From contig JBBALI010000010.1 in the NCBI GenBank assembly GCA_040403095.1, positions 1 to 64,000 on the forward strand: 64,000 nucleotides of DNA, given 5' to 3'. The notes under the pieces were generated by a model, which saw only the letters and a list, made by a program, of their open reading frames with translations, was not told the origin of the DNA and did not search any database. Made by a program: the position numbers and the translations under genes. The stretch is from JAQVCM01 sp040403095 (GTDB taxonomy: Bacteria > Bacteroidota > Bacteroidia > Flavobacteriales_D > Crocinitomicaceae). Of the stretch, positions 49,424 to 56,908 are shown one piece after another (positions within the stretch are counted from its first letter, which is position 1; each line of letters starts with the position of its first letter).

Positions 49424-50734
49424 ATGAAAACAAAAACGCTCAAAAAAAATAAAGTCAATGTTGTGACTTTAGGATGTTCTAAAAATCTATTCGATTCAGA
49501 AGTTTTAATGGCTCAACTGAAAGCGAATAAATTTGATGTGGAGCACGAATCCATGAGCGATGATGCAGAAATTGTGATTATCAATACCTGCGGATTTATT
49601 AACAATGCCAAACAAGAATCTATCGACACCATTTTGAGATATGCGCAAGCAAAACAAGAAGGCGCGGTGGATAAAGTATATGTTACTGGTTGTTTATCTG
49701 AGCGTTACAAAGACGATTTAGAAGCTGAAATTCCAGAAGTGGATGCGTTTTTTGGTACGCGAGATTTGCCAAGACTTTTGAAAACTTTGAAAGCCGATTA
49801 CAAACACGAATTGGTTGGTGAAAGACTTTTAACAACACCTTCACATTACGCTTATTTCAAAATTGCAGAAGGTTGTGATCGTCCATGCTCCTTTTGCGCG
49901 ATTCCGTTGATGCGTGGAAAACACGTTTCTACTCCAATGGAAGATTTGGTCAATTCAGCAAAAAGTTTGGCGGCACAAGGCGTGAAAGAACTGATGTTGA
50001 TTGCACAAGATTTGACTTATTACGGTTTAGATATTTACAAAAAAAGAAACTTGGCCGAATTGATCGAAAAATTGGCTGAAGTGGAAGGAATCGAATGGAT
50101 TCGTTTGCATTATGCCTTTCCAGCAGGATTTCCTATGGATGTGTTGGATGTCATGAATAACAATCCGAAAGTGGTGAATTATTTGGACATGCCGTTGCAA
50201 CATGGTTCTTCGAAAATTTTGAAATCCATGCGACGTGGTATCGACCGTGAAAAAACAGAAGCTTTGGTAAACGAAATACGCGCGAAAGTGCCAGGAATTG
50301 CGATTCGTACAACATTAATCGCGGGTTATCCGGGAGAAACGAAAGCAGATTTCCAAGAAATGTATGATTTTGTGGAAAGAATGCGTTTCGAACGATTGGG
50401 AATTTTTACTTATTCACACGAAGAAAATACACACGCTTACTTATTGGATGACGATGTGGATGAAAAAACTAAAAAAGACCGCGCAGATCAAATCATGGAA
50501 TTGCAATCTGGTATTAGTTTTGAATTGAACCAACAAAAAATCGGAAAAATTTACCGCGTTTTATTCGACAGAATCGAAGGCGAATATTTCATTGGTAGAT
50601 CTGAATTTGATTCACCAGAAGTGGACAACGAAGTGTTGGTGAAAAAATCTGAAGGTTTTGTCAGAATTGGTGATTTTGCGACCGTTGAAATTACTTCAGC
50701 TGACCATTATGATTTATATGGTAAATTAATCTAA
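49424..50734 (+). CDS. rimO: Ribosomal protein S12 methylthiotransferase RimO
   Basis: RimO is a radical SAM enzyme that methylthiolates an aspartate of ribosomal protein S12. The 436 residues fit. The N-terminal UPF0004 domain has three cluster cysteines, in VVTLGCSKNLFDSE, NTCGFINNAKQ and VTGCLSERY. The radical SAM motif is CDRPCSFCAIPLMRGKH. A TRAM domain closes the protein (about 370-436). The internal IRTTLIAGYPGET and FTYSHEENTHAY distinguish RimO from MiaB. A leaderless-type promoter lies directly before it, and a palindromic element 40 nt after the stop. Confidence 0.96.
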   Translation: MKTKTLKKNKVNVVTLGCSKNLFDSEVLMAQLKANKFDVEHESMSDDAEIVIINTCGFINNAKQESIDTILRYAQAKQEGAVDKVYVTGCLSERYKDDLEAEIPEVDAFFGTRDLPRLLKTLKADYKHELVGERLLTTPSHYAYFKIAEGCDRPCSFCAIPLMRGKHVSTPMEDLVNSAKSLAAQGVKELMLIAQDLTYYGLDIYKKRNLAELIEKLAEVEGIEWIRLHYAFPAGFPMDVLDVMNNNPKVVNYLDMPLQHGSSKILKSMRRGIDREKTEALVNEIRAKVPGIAIRTTLIAGYPGETKADFQEMYDFVERMRFERLGIFTYSHEENTHAYLLDDDVDEKTKKDRADQIMELQSGISFELNQQKIGKIYRVLFDRIEGEYFIGRSEFDSPEVDNEVLVKKSEGFVRIGDFATVEITSADHYDLYGKLI

Positions 50735-50773
50735 GGACAGAAAAAGATCTTTTCATTAGATTTTATCAAATGC

Positions 50774-50800
50774 CGGAATATCGCAATATTCCGATATTCC
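50774..50800. repeat. Palindromic element copy 4
   Basis: Core TATCGCAATATTCCGATA at 50779-50796, preceded by CGGAA and followed by TTCC. It lies 40 nt after the rimO stop and 130 nt before the sigma factor gene. Confidence 0.85.
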
Positions 50801-50930
50801 ATTAAATTGCAATTTTTCTTAGCTTTAAATTTTATTTCAGGCAACTTTTGATTTTCTGGCGTGTAATTAATACGCAAGGGAAAATAAAACTTTATGAATG
50901 GAAATAATTTAAGAATCGAATAAAACCGTA

Positions 50931-51473
50931 TTGGTGATTACAGAGCAAGTTCTTGTTGATTTTACAAAAGGTAAAAAGTATGCGTTTGATGTGATTTATT
51001 CATCTTATGCTGCTGGTATGTATGCCATTTGTTTGCGATACACAAGGTGTGAAGATGACGCACAAGATGTTCTACAAGAAGCTTTTATCAAGGTTTATAA
51101 AAATCAAAGTCGATATCAACTCACTTCGCCAATTGGCGCTTGGATCAAATCAATTACTATCAACACAGCATTGACTTACATTCAAAAAACATACAAATAT
51201 CAATTGCACGAAGATGAAAATGTGTTTGATGAATTGGTTTGGGAAGAAGAGCTATCAGTTGAGGTGGAGGAATTGAGAGCGAAGTTAATGCAGATTTTGA
51301 ATAAACTTCCTGAAGGTTACCGATTGGTTTTTAATTTATTTGCTATTGAAAATTTATCCCACAAAGAAATTGCTGAATATTTAGGAATTAGTGAAAGTAC
51401 TTCCAAAACCCAATATTTTAAAGCGAAAAAATTTATTCAAAAGATTCTTGAATCAGAAAAAATTGCAGGATGA
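50931..51473 (+). CDS. ECF-type RNA polymerase sigma factor
   Basis: The 180-residue sigma-70 family protein has region 2 with YAAGMYAICLRYTRCEDDAQDVLQEAFIKVY and region 4 with LPEGYRLVFNLFAIENLSHKEIAEYLGISESTSKTQ. No ATG is available: the frame opens at TTG 50931, with GTG 50934 next to it; upstream ATGs are out of frame or run into a stop. The last bases overlap the next gene by 4 nt (ATGA), so sigma factor and partner are coupled. The neighbour has a single TM helix and is the likely anti-sigma partner. Confidence 0.93.
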   Translation: MVITEQVLVDFTKGKKYAFDVIYSSYAAGMYAICLRYTRCEDDAQDVLQEAFIKVYKNQSRYQLTSPIGAWIKSITINTALTYIQKTYKYQLHEDENVFDELVWEEELSVEVEELRAKLMQILNKLPEGYRLVFNLFAIENLSHKEIAEYLGISESTSKTQYFKAKKFIQKILESEKIAG

Positions 51474-52951
51474 AAGAGCAAGACGAAATAAAAGATTTAT
51501 TCAAAGACAGTTTCGACGGCTTTGAAGTCACTCCTCCAGCGAGTGTCAAAATCAATATTGACCAAAAAATTGGCCAGATTCAATCTAAAGGTAAATTGAA
51601 ATGGTTCTTTTTTGCTGGAATTTCTGCGTTGGTTTTGGTATTGACTGTTTTGTTTTTTAATCGAGACGTCTCCAAAGATTCTAAAATCAATTTGGCATCA
51701 ACCGGAATATCGCAATATGGCGATAAGCCGTCAAACGGTTTATCGGAATATGGCGATAAGACGAAAGTTACAAAGAATAAAGAAAATAAAGGTCAGTTGA
51801 GTTCAAATTCAAAAAAACCACAAAATAATTATAGCACTTCAAATTCTTCGGAAAACAGCAAAGAAACTAATGAAAAAACAGGATCAAAAACTTCAAAGCA
51901 ACTTCAAAAAACAATAAAGCAGCAAAAATTTGACAATCAGAAGAAAATCAAAAACACTTATGCGAGCTCAAATACTAAAAACACTTCAAGATCAAAAACC
52001 AAAATTGTCAATACTAAAAAGAAGAAAACCAAAAAGAGTCGCAATAAATACCCAAATAAAAAAATCAATCCCGAGGAAATAAAACCTGTAGAATATGAAA
52101 ATCCATACAAATTGCGAATAAAAGACAATATTGATGGAAGTGAAACTATTATTGCAAATGCTAAAAAAAATAATGGTGAACAAAAAACATCAATTGATTC
52201 AAGTGTTATTTCAAATGTTGATTCCAAGAATAACATTGTAAATGATTCATTGGAAGAAAACAAACAGCTAATTGAAATTGAAAAAGCGAAAAGACCTTGG
52301 TTGTTTAGCTTGAAAACTGGAACTTCTTTTGGTTTTAATCAGGTAAATGGCCAATCAACCTTTGCGCTTAAAGAAAAAAGCAGTTTCTTCATTCAAACTG
52401 AATTTGCTTATTACCTCAATTCAAAAATGGCTATTTCAACGGGATTTAATTACCAAAATAATTTTGAGAATATCTCACAAGACCAAAAAATCATTAATGA
52501 TTCAGCTATTGTTAGTTATGATGTTTCATTGATTTATGACTCAATGCAAAATGTGATTGATTCGATTGTTATTCCTATCTATGGAGTTGATACGAGTATT
52601 ATTAATGCAAGTAATAGTTACCAAGTCTATTCTATCGGTTTACCAATTATGTTTCAATACACTTTCGAATTGAATCCTAAACTATTTTTAGATTTGAGCG
52701 CAGGTGCGATTTTAAATCTTCAAGGAAGTAGGACGAATTATGAATATTTAAATACTTCGAGTCGAACGGTGAATCAATTTGGGGCAAAAGCTTGTTTGAG
52801 ATCGCAACTTAGATATCAATTCTCTAATTGGGGCGTAAGTTTGAATACTAATTTCGGTTATGATTTTAAACCCGTTCAATCTTGGGAAAATGTCAGTCGC
52901 AAAAGAAGTTATTTAGATTTAGGAATTGGAATTCATTATTTGCTTAAATAA
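51470..52951 (+). CDS. Putative sigma-factor partner: TM helix, basic linker, outer-membrane barrel domain
   Basis: A 493-residue protein in three parts. Residues 1-43 are cytoplasmic and acidic. Residues 44-63 form one TM helix (WFFFAGISALVLVLTVLFF). A Lys/Asn/Ser-rich low-complexity linker of about 200 residues follows, with many TK/NKK words. From about 268 comes a beta-strand-rich domain (PWLFSLKTGTSFGFNQ, YYLNSKMAISTGFNYQN, GVSLNTNFGYDFKP, ending GIGIHYLLK) like outer-membrane barrels. It overlaps the sigma gene by 4 nt. The layout suggests an inner-membrane anti-sigma factor spanning the periplasm to an outer-membrane domain. Residues 79-97 are encoded by two palindromic elements. Confidence 0.8.
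   Translation: MKEQDEIKDLFKDSFDGFEVTPPASVKINIDQKIGQIQSKGKLKWFFFAGISALVLVLTVLFFNRDVSKDSKINLASTGISQYGDKPSNGLSEYGDKTKVTKNKENKGQLSSNSKKPQNNYSTSNSSENSKETNEKTGSKTSKQLQKTIKQQKFDNQKKIKNTYASSNTKNTSRSKTKIVNTKKKKTKKSRNKYPNKKINPEEIKPVEYENPYKLRIKDNIDGSETIIANAKKNNGEQKTSIDSSVISNVDSKNNIVNDSLEENKQLIEIEKAKRPWLFSLKTGTSFGFNQVNGQSTFALKEKSSFFIQTEFAYYLNSKMAISTGFNYQNNFENISQDQKIINDSAIVSYDVSLIYDSMQNVIDSIVIPIYGVDTSIINASNSYQVYSIGLPIMFQYTFELNPKLFLDLSAGAILNLQGSRTNYEYLNTSSRTVNQFGAKACLRSQLRYQFSNWGVSLNTNFGYDFKPVQSWENVSRKRSYLDLGIGIHYLLK
51703..51727. repeat. Palindromic element copy 5, in frame
   Basis: Core TATCGCAATATGGCGATA at 51708-51725, preceded by CGGAA. It is part of the coding sequence and yields G-I-S-Q-Y-G-D-K, just after the TM helix of the sigma-partner protein. 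Confidence 0.85.
51741..51760. repeat. Palindromic element copy 6, in frame
   Basis: Core TATCGGAATATGGCGATA at 51741-51758, identical to copies 1 and 2. It is read in the same phase as copy 5 and yields S-E-Y-G-D-K, 33 nt after copy 5. Confidence 0.85.
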
Positions 52952-52952
52952 T

Positions 52953-53678
52953 TTAATTCCAAATTTCCCAAGCTTTTTTGGCTTGTTCTTGCAACATGGA
53001 ATAACCATTTAAAATGATCGCACCTTGTTTTTCAGATTCTTTCAATAAAAGTGATTTTTCAGGATTGTAAATCAAATCAACGACCAAGTGTTTGTCGGAA
53101 ATCAATGCTGTTGGGAAATTTGGTTTTGAATCAACATCAGGAAATGTACCTACTGGACTGCAATTGACAATCATTTTACAGGCATTTACCATGTTTTCAT
53201 TGATTGTATCGTAGCCAAATTCGTTGATGTTTTTTGGATTTCTAGAAATAAAAATGACATCCAATCCAATATTTTTCAAAACAAAGGCAATTGCTTTTGA
53301 TGCACCACCGGTTCCTAAAATCATTGCTCTTTCGTGGTTGTTGTTCAGGAAAGGTTTGATTGACTGACCAAATCCAAAAGCATCAGTATTGTATCCTATC
53401 AATTTACCATTTAGATTTTTCACAGTGTTTACAGCACCTATAACTCTCGCTTCCTCAGACAATTCATCCAAAAAAGGAATGATTTCAGTTTTGTAAGGTA
53501 TAGTGACACTAAAACCAGTGAATTCAATAAAGGATTTTGACTCAAACCAACCTTTCAAATCAACTACTTCAATATTTTCATAGCTTGCATCAATCTGATT
53601 ATTAGCAAATAAATCTGTAAAAAACGATTTAGAAAAAGAATAATCTAATTTCTTGCCAAGTAAACCGAACTTACGCAT
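52953..53678 (-). CDS. aroE: Shikimate dehydrogenase
   Basis: AroE reduces 3-dehydroshikimate with NADPH in the aromatic amino acid pathway. The 241 residues are slightly short (270 is common) but full-domain. Landmarks are LLGKKLDYSFSKSFF (shikimate-binding Ser pair), FTGFSVTIPYKTEIIPFLDE with the catalytic Lys, IGAVNTV, YNTDAFGF with the catalytic Asp, and the glycine-rich GTGGASKAIAFVL for NADP. It overlaps the DedA gene by 8 nt. Its stop is 1 nt from the convergent sigma-partner stop. Confidence 0.95.
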   Translation of the reverse strand: MRKFGLLGKKLDYSFSKSFFTDLFANNQIDASYENIEVVDLKGWFESKSFIEFTGFSVTIPYKTEIIPFLDELSEEARVIGAVNTVKNLNGKLIGYNTDAFGFGQSIKPFLNNNHERAMILGTGGASKAIAFVLKNIGLDVIFISRNPKNINEFGYDTINENMVNACKMIVNCSPVGTFPDVDSKPNFPTALISDKHLVVDLIYNPEKSLLLKESEKQGAIILNGYSMLQEQAKKAWEIWN

Positions 53679-54327
53679 TTTTGGATTTCATTTTAGACTT
53701 TATAACGCTGATTAGCATCGGCAATACGGAAACAAAAATGATTCCTAAGCAAACTTTTTCGATGTTATCTTTTATCCAAGTCACATTTCCAAGAAAATAT
53801 CCTGCTAAGGTCAAACTGAAAATCCACAAAACTCCACCAACGACATCAAACGCCAAAAACCTTCTGTAATTCATTTTACCGACTCCTGCTGCAAAAGGTG
53901 TAAAAGTTCTCACCAGTGGAACGAAACGCGCCATAATGATTGCTTTGGTGCCGTTTTTATCAAAAAACGCTTCAGTTTTCTCCAAGTATTCTTTTTTTAC
54001 CAACTGACGACCTTTGATTTTCCAACTAAAAACTCCCAATCCAAGTTTTCTTCCGATCCAATAATTGACATTGTCACCTAAAATAGCAGCGACAACTAAT
54101 AATCCTAAAAGTAAAAAAATACTCAACTGTCCGGGCTCGCCAGTTACTGTTGGAGCAGCAAAAAGTCCTGCAGTAAAGAGTAAAGAATCACCTGGTAAAA
54201 AAGGCATAACAACCAATCCTGTTTCGATAAAGATCACCAGAAAAAGTACGACATAAATTGAATTGGAATAATTCTCGACAATCCAGTTGAAGTCCAAATG
54301 AAAAAGGTGTTGAAATAACTCTACCAT
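53671..54327 (-). CDS. DedA family membrane protein (VTT domain)
   Basis: A 218-residue protein with about five helices. DedA landmarks are VMPFLPGDSLLFTAG, the re-entrant region GDNVNYWIGRKLG, and MARFVPLVRTFTPFAAGVGKM with the conserved arginines. DedA proteins move polyprenyl or phospholipids across the inner membrane and support proton-motive force; undecaprenyl phosphate is a plausible cargo. The gene lies 24 nt after the rhodanese gene and overlaps aroE, suggesting one transcript for rhodanese-dedA-aroE. Confidence 0.93.
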   Translation of the reverse strand: MVELFQHLFHLDFNWIVENYSNSIYVVLFLVIFIETGLVVMPFLPGDSLLFTAGLFAAPTVTGEPGQLSIFLLLGLLVVAAILGDNVNYWIGRKLGLGVFSWKIKGRQLVKKEYLEKTEAFFDKNGTKAIIMARFVPLVRTFTPFAAGVGKMNYRRFLAFDVVGGVLWIFSLTLAGYFLGNVTWIKDNIEKVCLGIIFVSVLPMLISVIKSKMKSKNA

Positions 54328-54351
54328 AATTATTGATTGATAAATTTAAAA

Positions 54352-54657
54352 TTAGTTTTGTCCAAATTGTTCCATCCAAGCCGCTAGTCCGCCTTCAAGA
54401 ACAACTAAGTTTGATTTATTAAATTCAGTTTCCAACAAATTAGCCAATGCTTCAGCACGCTTTCCACTGTTGCACATTAAAATAATTTGTCGATCAGCAG
54501 GAAAATCACTTAAATGTCCACAAACTTCATCCATTGGAATGTGTTTGGAAGGAATTGAGGCTACTTCACGCTCATAATTTTCTCTGATATCAAGTAAAAA
54601 AAGATTTGTCTTGCTATCCAACTGTTGCTTCAAATCAGTTACCGAAATAAAATGCAT
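54352..54657 (-). CDS. Single-domain rhodanese-like sulfurtransferase
   Basis: A 101-residue rhodanese domain with LFLLDIRENYEREVASIP and the active-site loop MCNSGKR, where Cys62 takes the persulfide. It probably moves sulfane sulfur in the cytoplasm; no signal peptide is present. The open frame starts at a TTG 18 nt upstream, but the ATG at 54657 gives the usual N-terminus MHFISVTDL. A TACCTTTG box lies 15 nt before that ATG. Confidence 0.9.
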   Translation of the reverse strand: MHFISVTDLKQQLDSKTNLFLLDIRENYEREVASIPSKHIPMDEVCGHLSDFPADRQIILMCNSGKRAEALANLLETEFNKSNLVVLEGGLAAWMEQFGQN

Positions 54658-54672
54658 ATCATTTTTTTTTGG

Positions 54673-54680
54673 CAAAGGTA
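54673..54680 (-). promoter_or_regulatory. Candidate -7 box (TACCTTTG) for the rhodanese gene
   Basis: TACCTTTG on the minus strand is a perfect match and lies 15 nt before the ATG at 54657. It supports that ATG over the TTG at 54675, which would sit inside the promoter. Confidence 0.5.
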
Positions 54681-54694
54681 GTTATTTTGATTTT

Positions 54695-54731
54695 AAGACA
54701 GAAGACTTTAGACATCAGACACTAGACATTA
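54695..54731. repeat. Degenerate word repeat (AGACATCAGACACTAGACATT)
   Basis: AGACAGAAGACTTTAGACAT and CAGACACTAGACATT are built from the word AGAC(A/T)TN spaced every 7-10 nt. The stretch lies in the gap upstream of the rhodanese gene. Confidence 0.6.
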
Positions 54732-54833
54732 TTAATCTAAAAATCCTATGACCTTTAAGTGAACATAAAGACAAATTTCAAAATCTGATCAAAAGCGACA
54801 TTTTTGATTTTAACTTAGAACTTCTTTTGAACG

Positions 54834-55208
54834 CTAATCTTTTGGTTCTACGAATACTTTGAAACGAAGAATGGTTTCTTTTTTCTTGGCGTTAGAAGAG
54901 ATAATTACATTTCTATCTTGTGCGAAGTATTTTCCGTTGGTATCAAATTTTAAAAGTACCGAATCTGTTTTGCCTGGTTGTATTTCGGAAGAAGGAAAAA
55001 TCAATTCGGTACAATGACATTCAACCACATAGGAATTAATTTTCAAAGGTGCATTGCCGGCATTTGTAAACACAAAGTAATGACTCAACTGCTCACCCTC
55101 TTTGGTTTTTGGAAATTTATAAGTCTTTTGTTTAAACAAAAATTCCGCCTCCTGACTAAAGCCAAGGGCGGAATTTAAGATTATAATGATTGTCAGTAAA
55201 GACTTCAT
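54834..55208 (-). CDS. Diverged DUF1573 protein
   Basis: A 124-residue secreted protein with a signal peptide (MKSLLTIIIILNSALGFSQ). One DUF1573 immunoglobulin-like domain follows: GEQLSHYFVFTNAGNAPLKI, VVECHCTELIFPSSEIQPG and SVLLKFDTNGK. The CxC pair (CHC) replaces the CGC of the two neighbours. The function of DUF1573 is unknown. It starts 1 nt after the stop of the next DUF1573 gene, so the two are co-transcribed. The ATG at 55208 is chosen for the signal peptide. Confidence 0.88.
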   Translation of the reverse strand: MKSLLTIIIILNSALGFSQEAEFLFKQKTYKFPKTKEGEQLSHYFVFTNAGNAPLKINSYVVECHCTELIFPSSEIQPGKTDSVLLKFDTNGKYFAQDRNVIISSNAKKKETILRFKVFVEPKD

Positions 55209-55209
55209 T

Positions 55210-55650
55210 TTAGTTGTTATTAGGAGCACCAGCGTTGTTCACTGGAGAAGCACCTTCTGGAGCTGGAGCAACGTTTCCTTTGATACGAATCACTTTATTA
55301 GGCTCATTTACAGCATTTGAAGTGATTGTAACATTTTTATTGATTGCACCTGCTCTTTTGGTATCATATTTCACAGAAATAACACCTTTAGCACCCGGAG
55401 CGATTGGCTCTTTTGGCCAAGATGGAACAGTACAACCACAAGAACCTTGAGCTTTAGAAATAATCAATGGAGCATTTCCAGTATTTGTAAATTCGAAAGT
55501 ACAAGTACCATTTGCACCATTTTTAATGTTTCCATAGTCATGAACTTCTTTGCTAAAGTCAATTTTTGCTCCGTTTTCAATTTGCGCAGCTACTTTGTTT
55601 GAAATCATTGCGGTTGCAACAAACATAATTGATAAAACTAAACTCTTCAT
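55210..55650 (-). CDS. DUF1573 protein, copy A
   Basis: A 146-residue protein with a signal peptide (MKSLVLSIMFVATAMISNKVAAQ) and one DUF1573 domain. The conserved line is DYGNIKNGANGTCTFEFTN, then GNAPLIISKAQGSCGCTVPSW and PGAKGVISVKYDTKRAG. The tail is Ala/Pro/Asn-rich. It is a near copy of the gene at 55808, differing mainly around residues 20-30 and in the tail, so the pair arose by tandem duplication. A TATCTTTG promoter box lies upstream. Confidence 0.92.
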   Translation of the reverse strand: MKSLVLSIMFVATAMISNKVAAQIENGAKIDFSKEVHDYGNIKNGANGTCTFEFTNTGNAPLIISKAQGSCGCTVPSWPKEPIAPGAKGVISVKYDTKRAGAINKNVTITSNAVNEPNKVIRIKGNVAPAPEGASPVNNAGAPNNN

Positions 55651-55688
55651 CTTTTTTATTTTTAAGTCTATTTATATTTTCTTTGAAT

Positions 55689-55696
55689 CAAAGATA
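55689..55696 (-). promoter_or_regulatory. Candidate -7 box (TATCTTTG) for DUF1573 copy A
   Basis: TATCTTTG on the minus strand is a perfect TAnnTTTG match, 38 nt before the ATG at 55650. The paralogous gene has CATCTTTGAT at a similar place. Confidence 0.5.
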
Positions 55697-55756
55697 TAAC
55701 TCTTTTCTGAAAGTAAAATGTATTTAACACATCATTAACGATGTGAAATTTTGGGC

Positions 55757-55789
55757 AAAAAAAATCCGCTTCAAAAATAAAGCGGATTT
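55757..55789 (-). terminator. Rho-independent terminator after DUF1573 copy B
   Basis: AAATCCGCTT and AAGCGGATTT form a 10-bp stem, followed on the minus strand by a run of T. It lies 19 nt beyond the stop of the 55808 gene and separates the two DUF1573 transcripts. Confidence 0.85.
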
Positions 55790-55807
55790 AAAAATCAAAT
55801 CATTTTT

Positions 55808-56230
55808 TTAGTGACTTGGAGCACCAGAAGTGTTCACTGGAGAAGCGCCTTCCACTGGGGCGGCAACATTTCCTCTTATTGTCAAAACTTTGTTTGGTTC
55901 GCTTGAGTTTGATGTTAAAGTAACTGTTTTAGTAAATTCACCAGTTCTTTTAGTATCATATTTCACTGTGATTTCACCTTTAGCACCTGGAGCGATTGGC
56001 TCTTTTGGCCAAGTTGGCACTGTACAACCACAAGAACCTGCAGCATTTGAGATAATCAATGGCGCGTTTCCTGTATTAGTGAATTCAAAAGTACAAGTAC
56101 CATTCGCTCCATTTTTAATATTCCCATAATCATGTACTTCTTTTTTGAAATCCATTTTTGCTTGCGCTTTTACTTCATTTGAAATCATTGCAGCGGCAAC
56201 GAACATGATTGATAACATTACACTTTTCAT
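55808..56230 (-). CDS. DUF1573 protein, copy B
   Basis: A 140-residue protein with a signal peptide (MKSVMLSIMFVAAAMISNEVKAQ) and one DUF1573 domain almost identical to copy A through DYGNIKNGANGTCTFEFTN and GSCGCTVPTWPKEPI. It ends in a short Pro/Ser/Gly tail. Because it has its own promoter region and terminator it is probably transcribed separately from copy A. Role unknown; the abundance of such proteins in Bacteroidota suggests a periplasmic structural part. Confidence 0.92.
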   Translation of the reverse strand: MKSVMLSIMFVAAAMISNEVKAQAKMDFKKEVHDYGNIKNGANGTCTFEFTNTGNAPLIISNAAGSCGCTVPTWPKEPIAPGAKGEITVKYDTKRTGEFTKTVTLTSNSSEPNKVLTIRGNVAAPVEGASPVNTSGAPSH

Positions 56231-56320
56231 AGTATTTATTTTTATTTAGTTTCTAATTATTGATCAAAGATGTAAAAAACTTTGAATTAAATGTTTGTAT
56301 TTAACAAAATGTTAACGCCG

Positions 56321-56890
56321 CTACTTTTTTGAGTTCTTTTTGTTTTGAAATTCAATCATTTCATCAAGTGACATTCCCATTAATTTGATTCTTGTTGAAA
56401 TATTTTCTCTGGTTTCTTTGTCTAATTTGGGCAACATCAGAATCTTTTCGTAGTATTTCTTAGCATTTACTAAATCATTCAACATAAAATCATAAGTCGT
56501 TGCAATGCTATACAGGACATCTTTTTTGCCTTTATATTTAGGAAATTCATTCAATAAAGTATCTGCAATTTCAACAGATTTCACATATAACTTTTGTTGA
56601 ATATACAACTGATGAACCTTATCCAAACATTCTGCAGAGAATTCATCTTTGGGATAAAAATGGTAAAAAGTCAAATGTGCATCAATTGTTTTTTGAATTG
56701 CATCATTTGGAACACTTTCTAATTGATTATTCATTACTTGCTGATAGTATAACTTCAAACTATCATCGATCATTTGAATTTCAGACTTCAATTTTTCAAT
56801 TGTTGGTGTGCCGTCAGCATTTTCAGTTTTTGTTCCGGCACAACTGACTAAACCAATTAGGACAAGGGATAAAACAATAAATTTAAGCAT
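56321..56890 (-). CDS. Helical lipoprotein, tetratricopeptide-like
   Basis: A 189-residue lipoprotein: MLKFIVLSLVLIGLVSC with acylated Cys17. The mature part is all-helical with TPR-like spacing: LTFYHFYPKDEFSAECLDKVHQLYI, SVEIADTLLNEFPKYKGK and YSIATTYDFMLNDLVNAKKYYEKIL. It resembles the first part of outer-membrane assembly lipoproteins of the BamD type, but is shorter, so I do not name it. It lies 18 nt after the peptide deformylase gene on the same strand. Confidence 0.8.
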   Translation of the reverse strand: MLKFIVLSLVLIGLVSCAGTKTENADGTPTIEKLKSEIQMIDDSLKLYYQQVMNNQLESVPNDAIQKTIDAHLTFYHFYPKDEFSAECLDKVHQLYIQQKLYVKSVEIADTLLNEFPKYKGKKDVLYSIATTYDFMLNDLVNAKKYYEKILMLPKLDKETRENISTRIKLMGMSLDEMIEFQNKKNSKK

Positions 56891-56908
56891 ATTAATAATT
56901 ATTAAATA

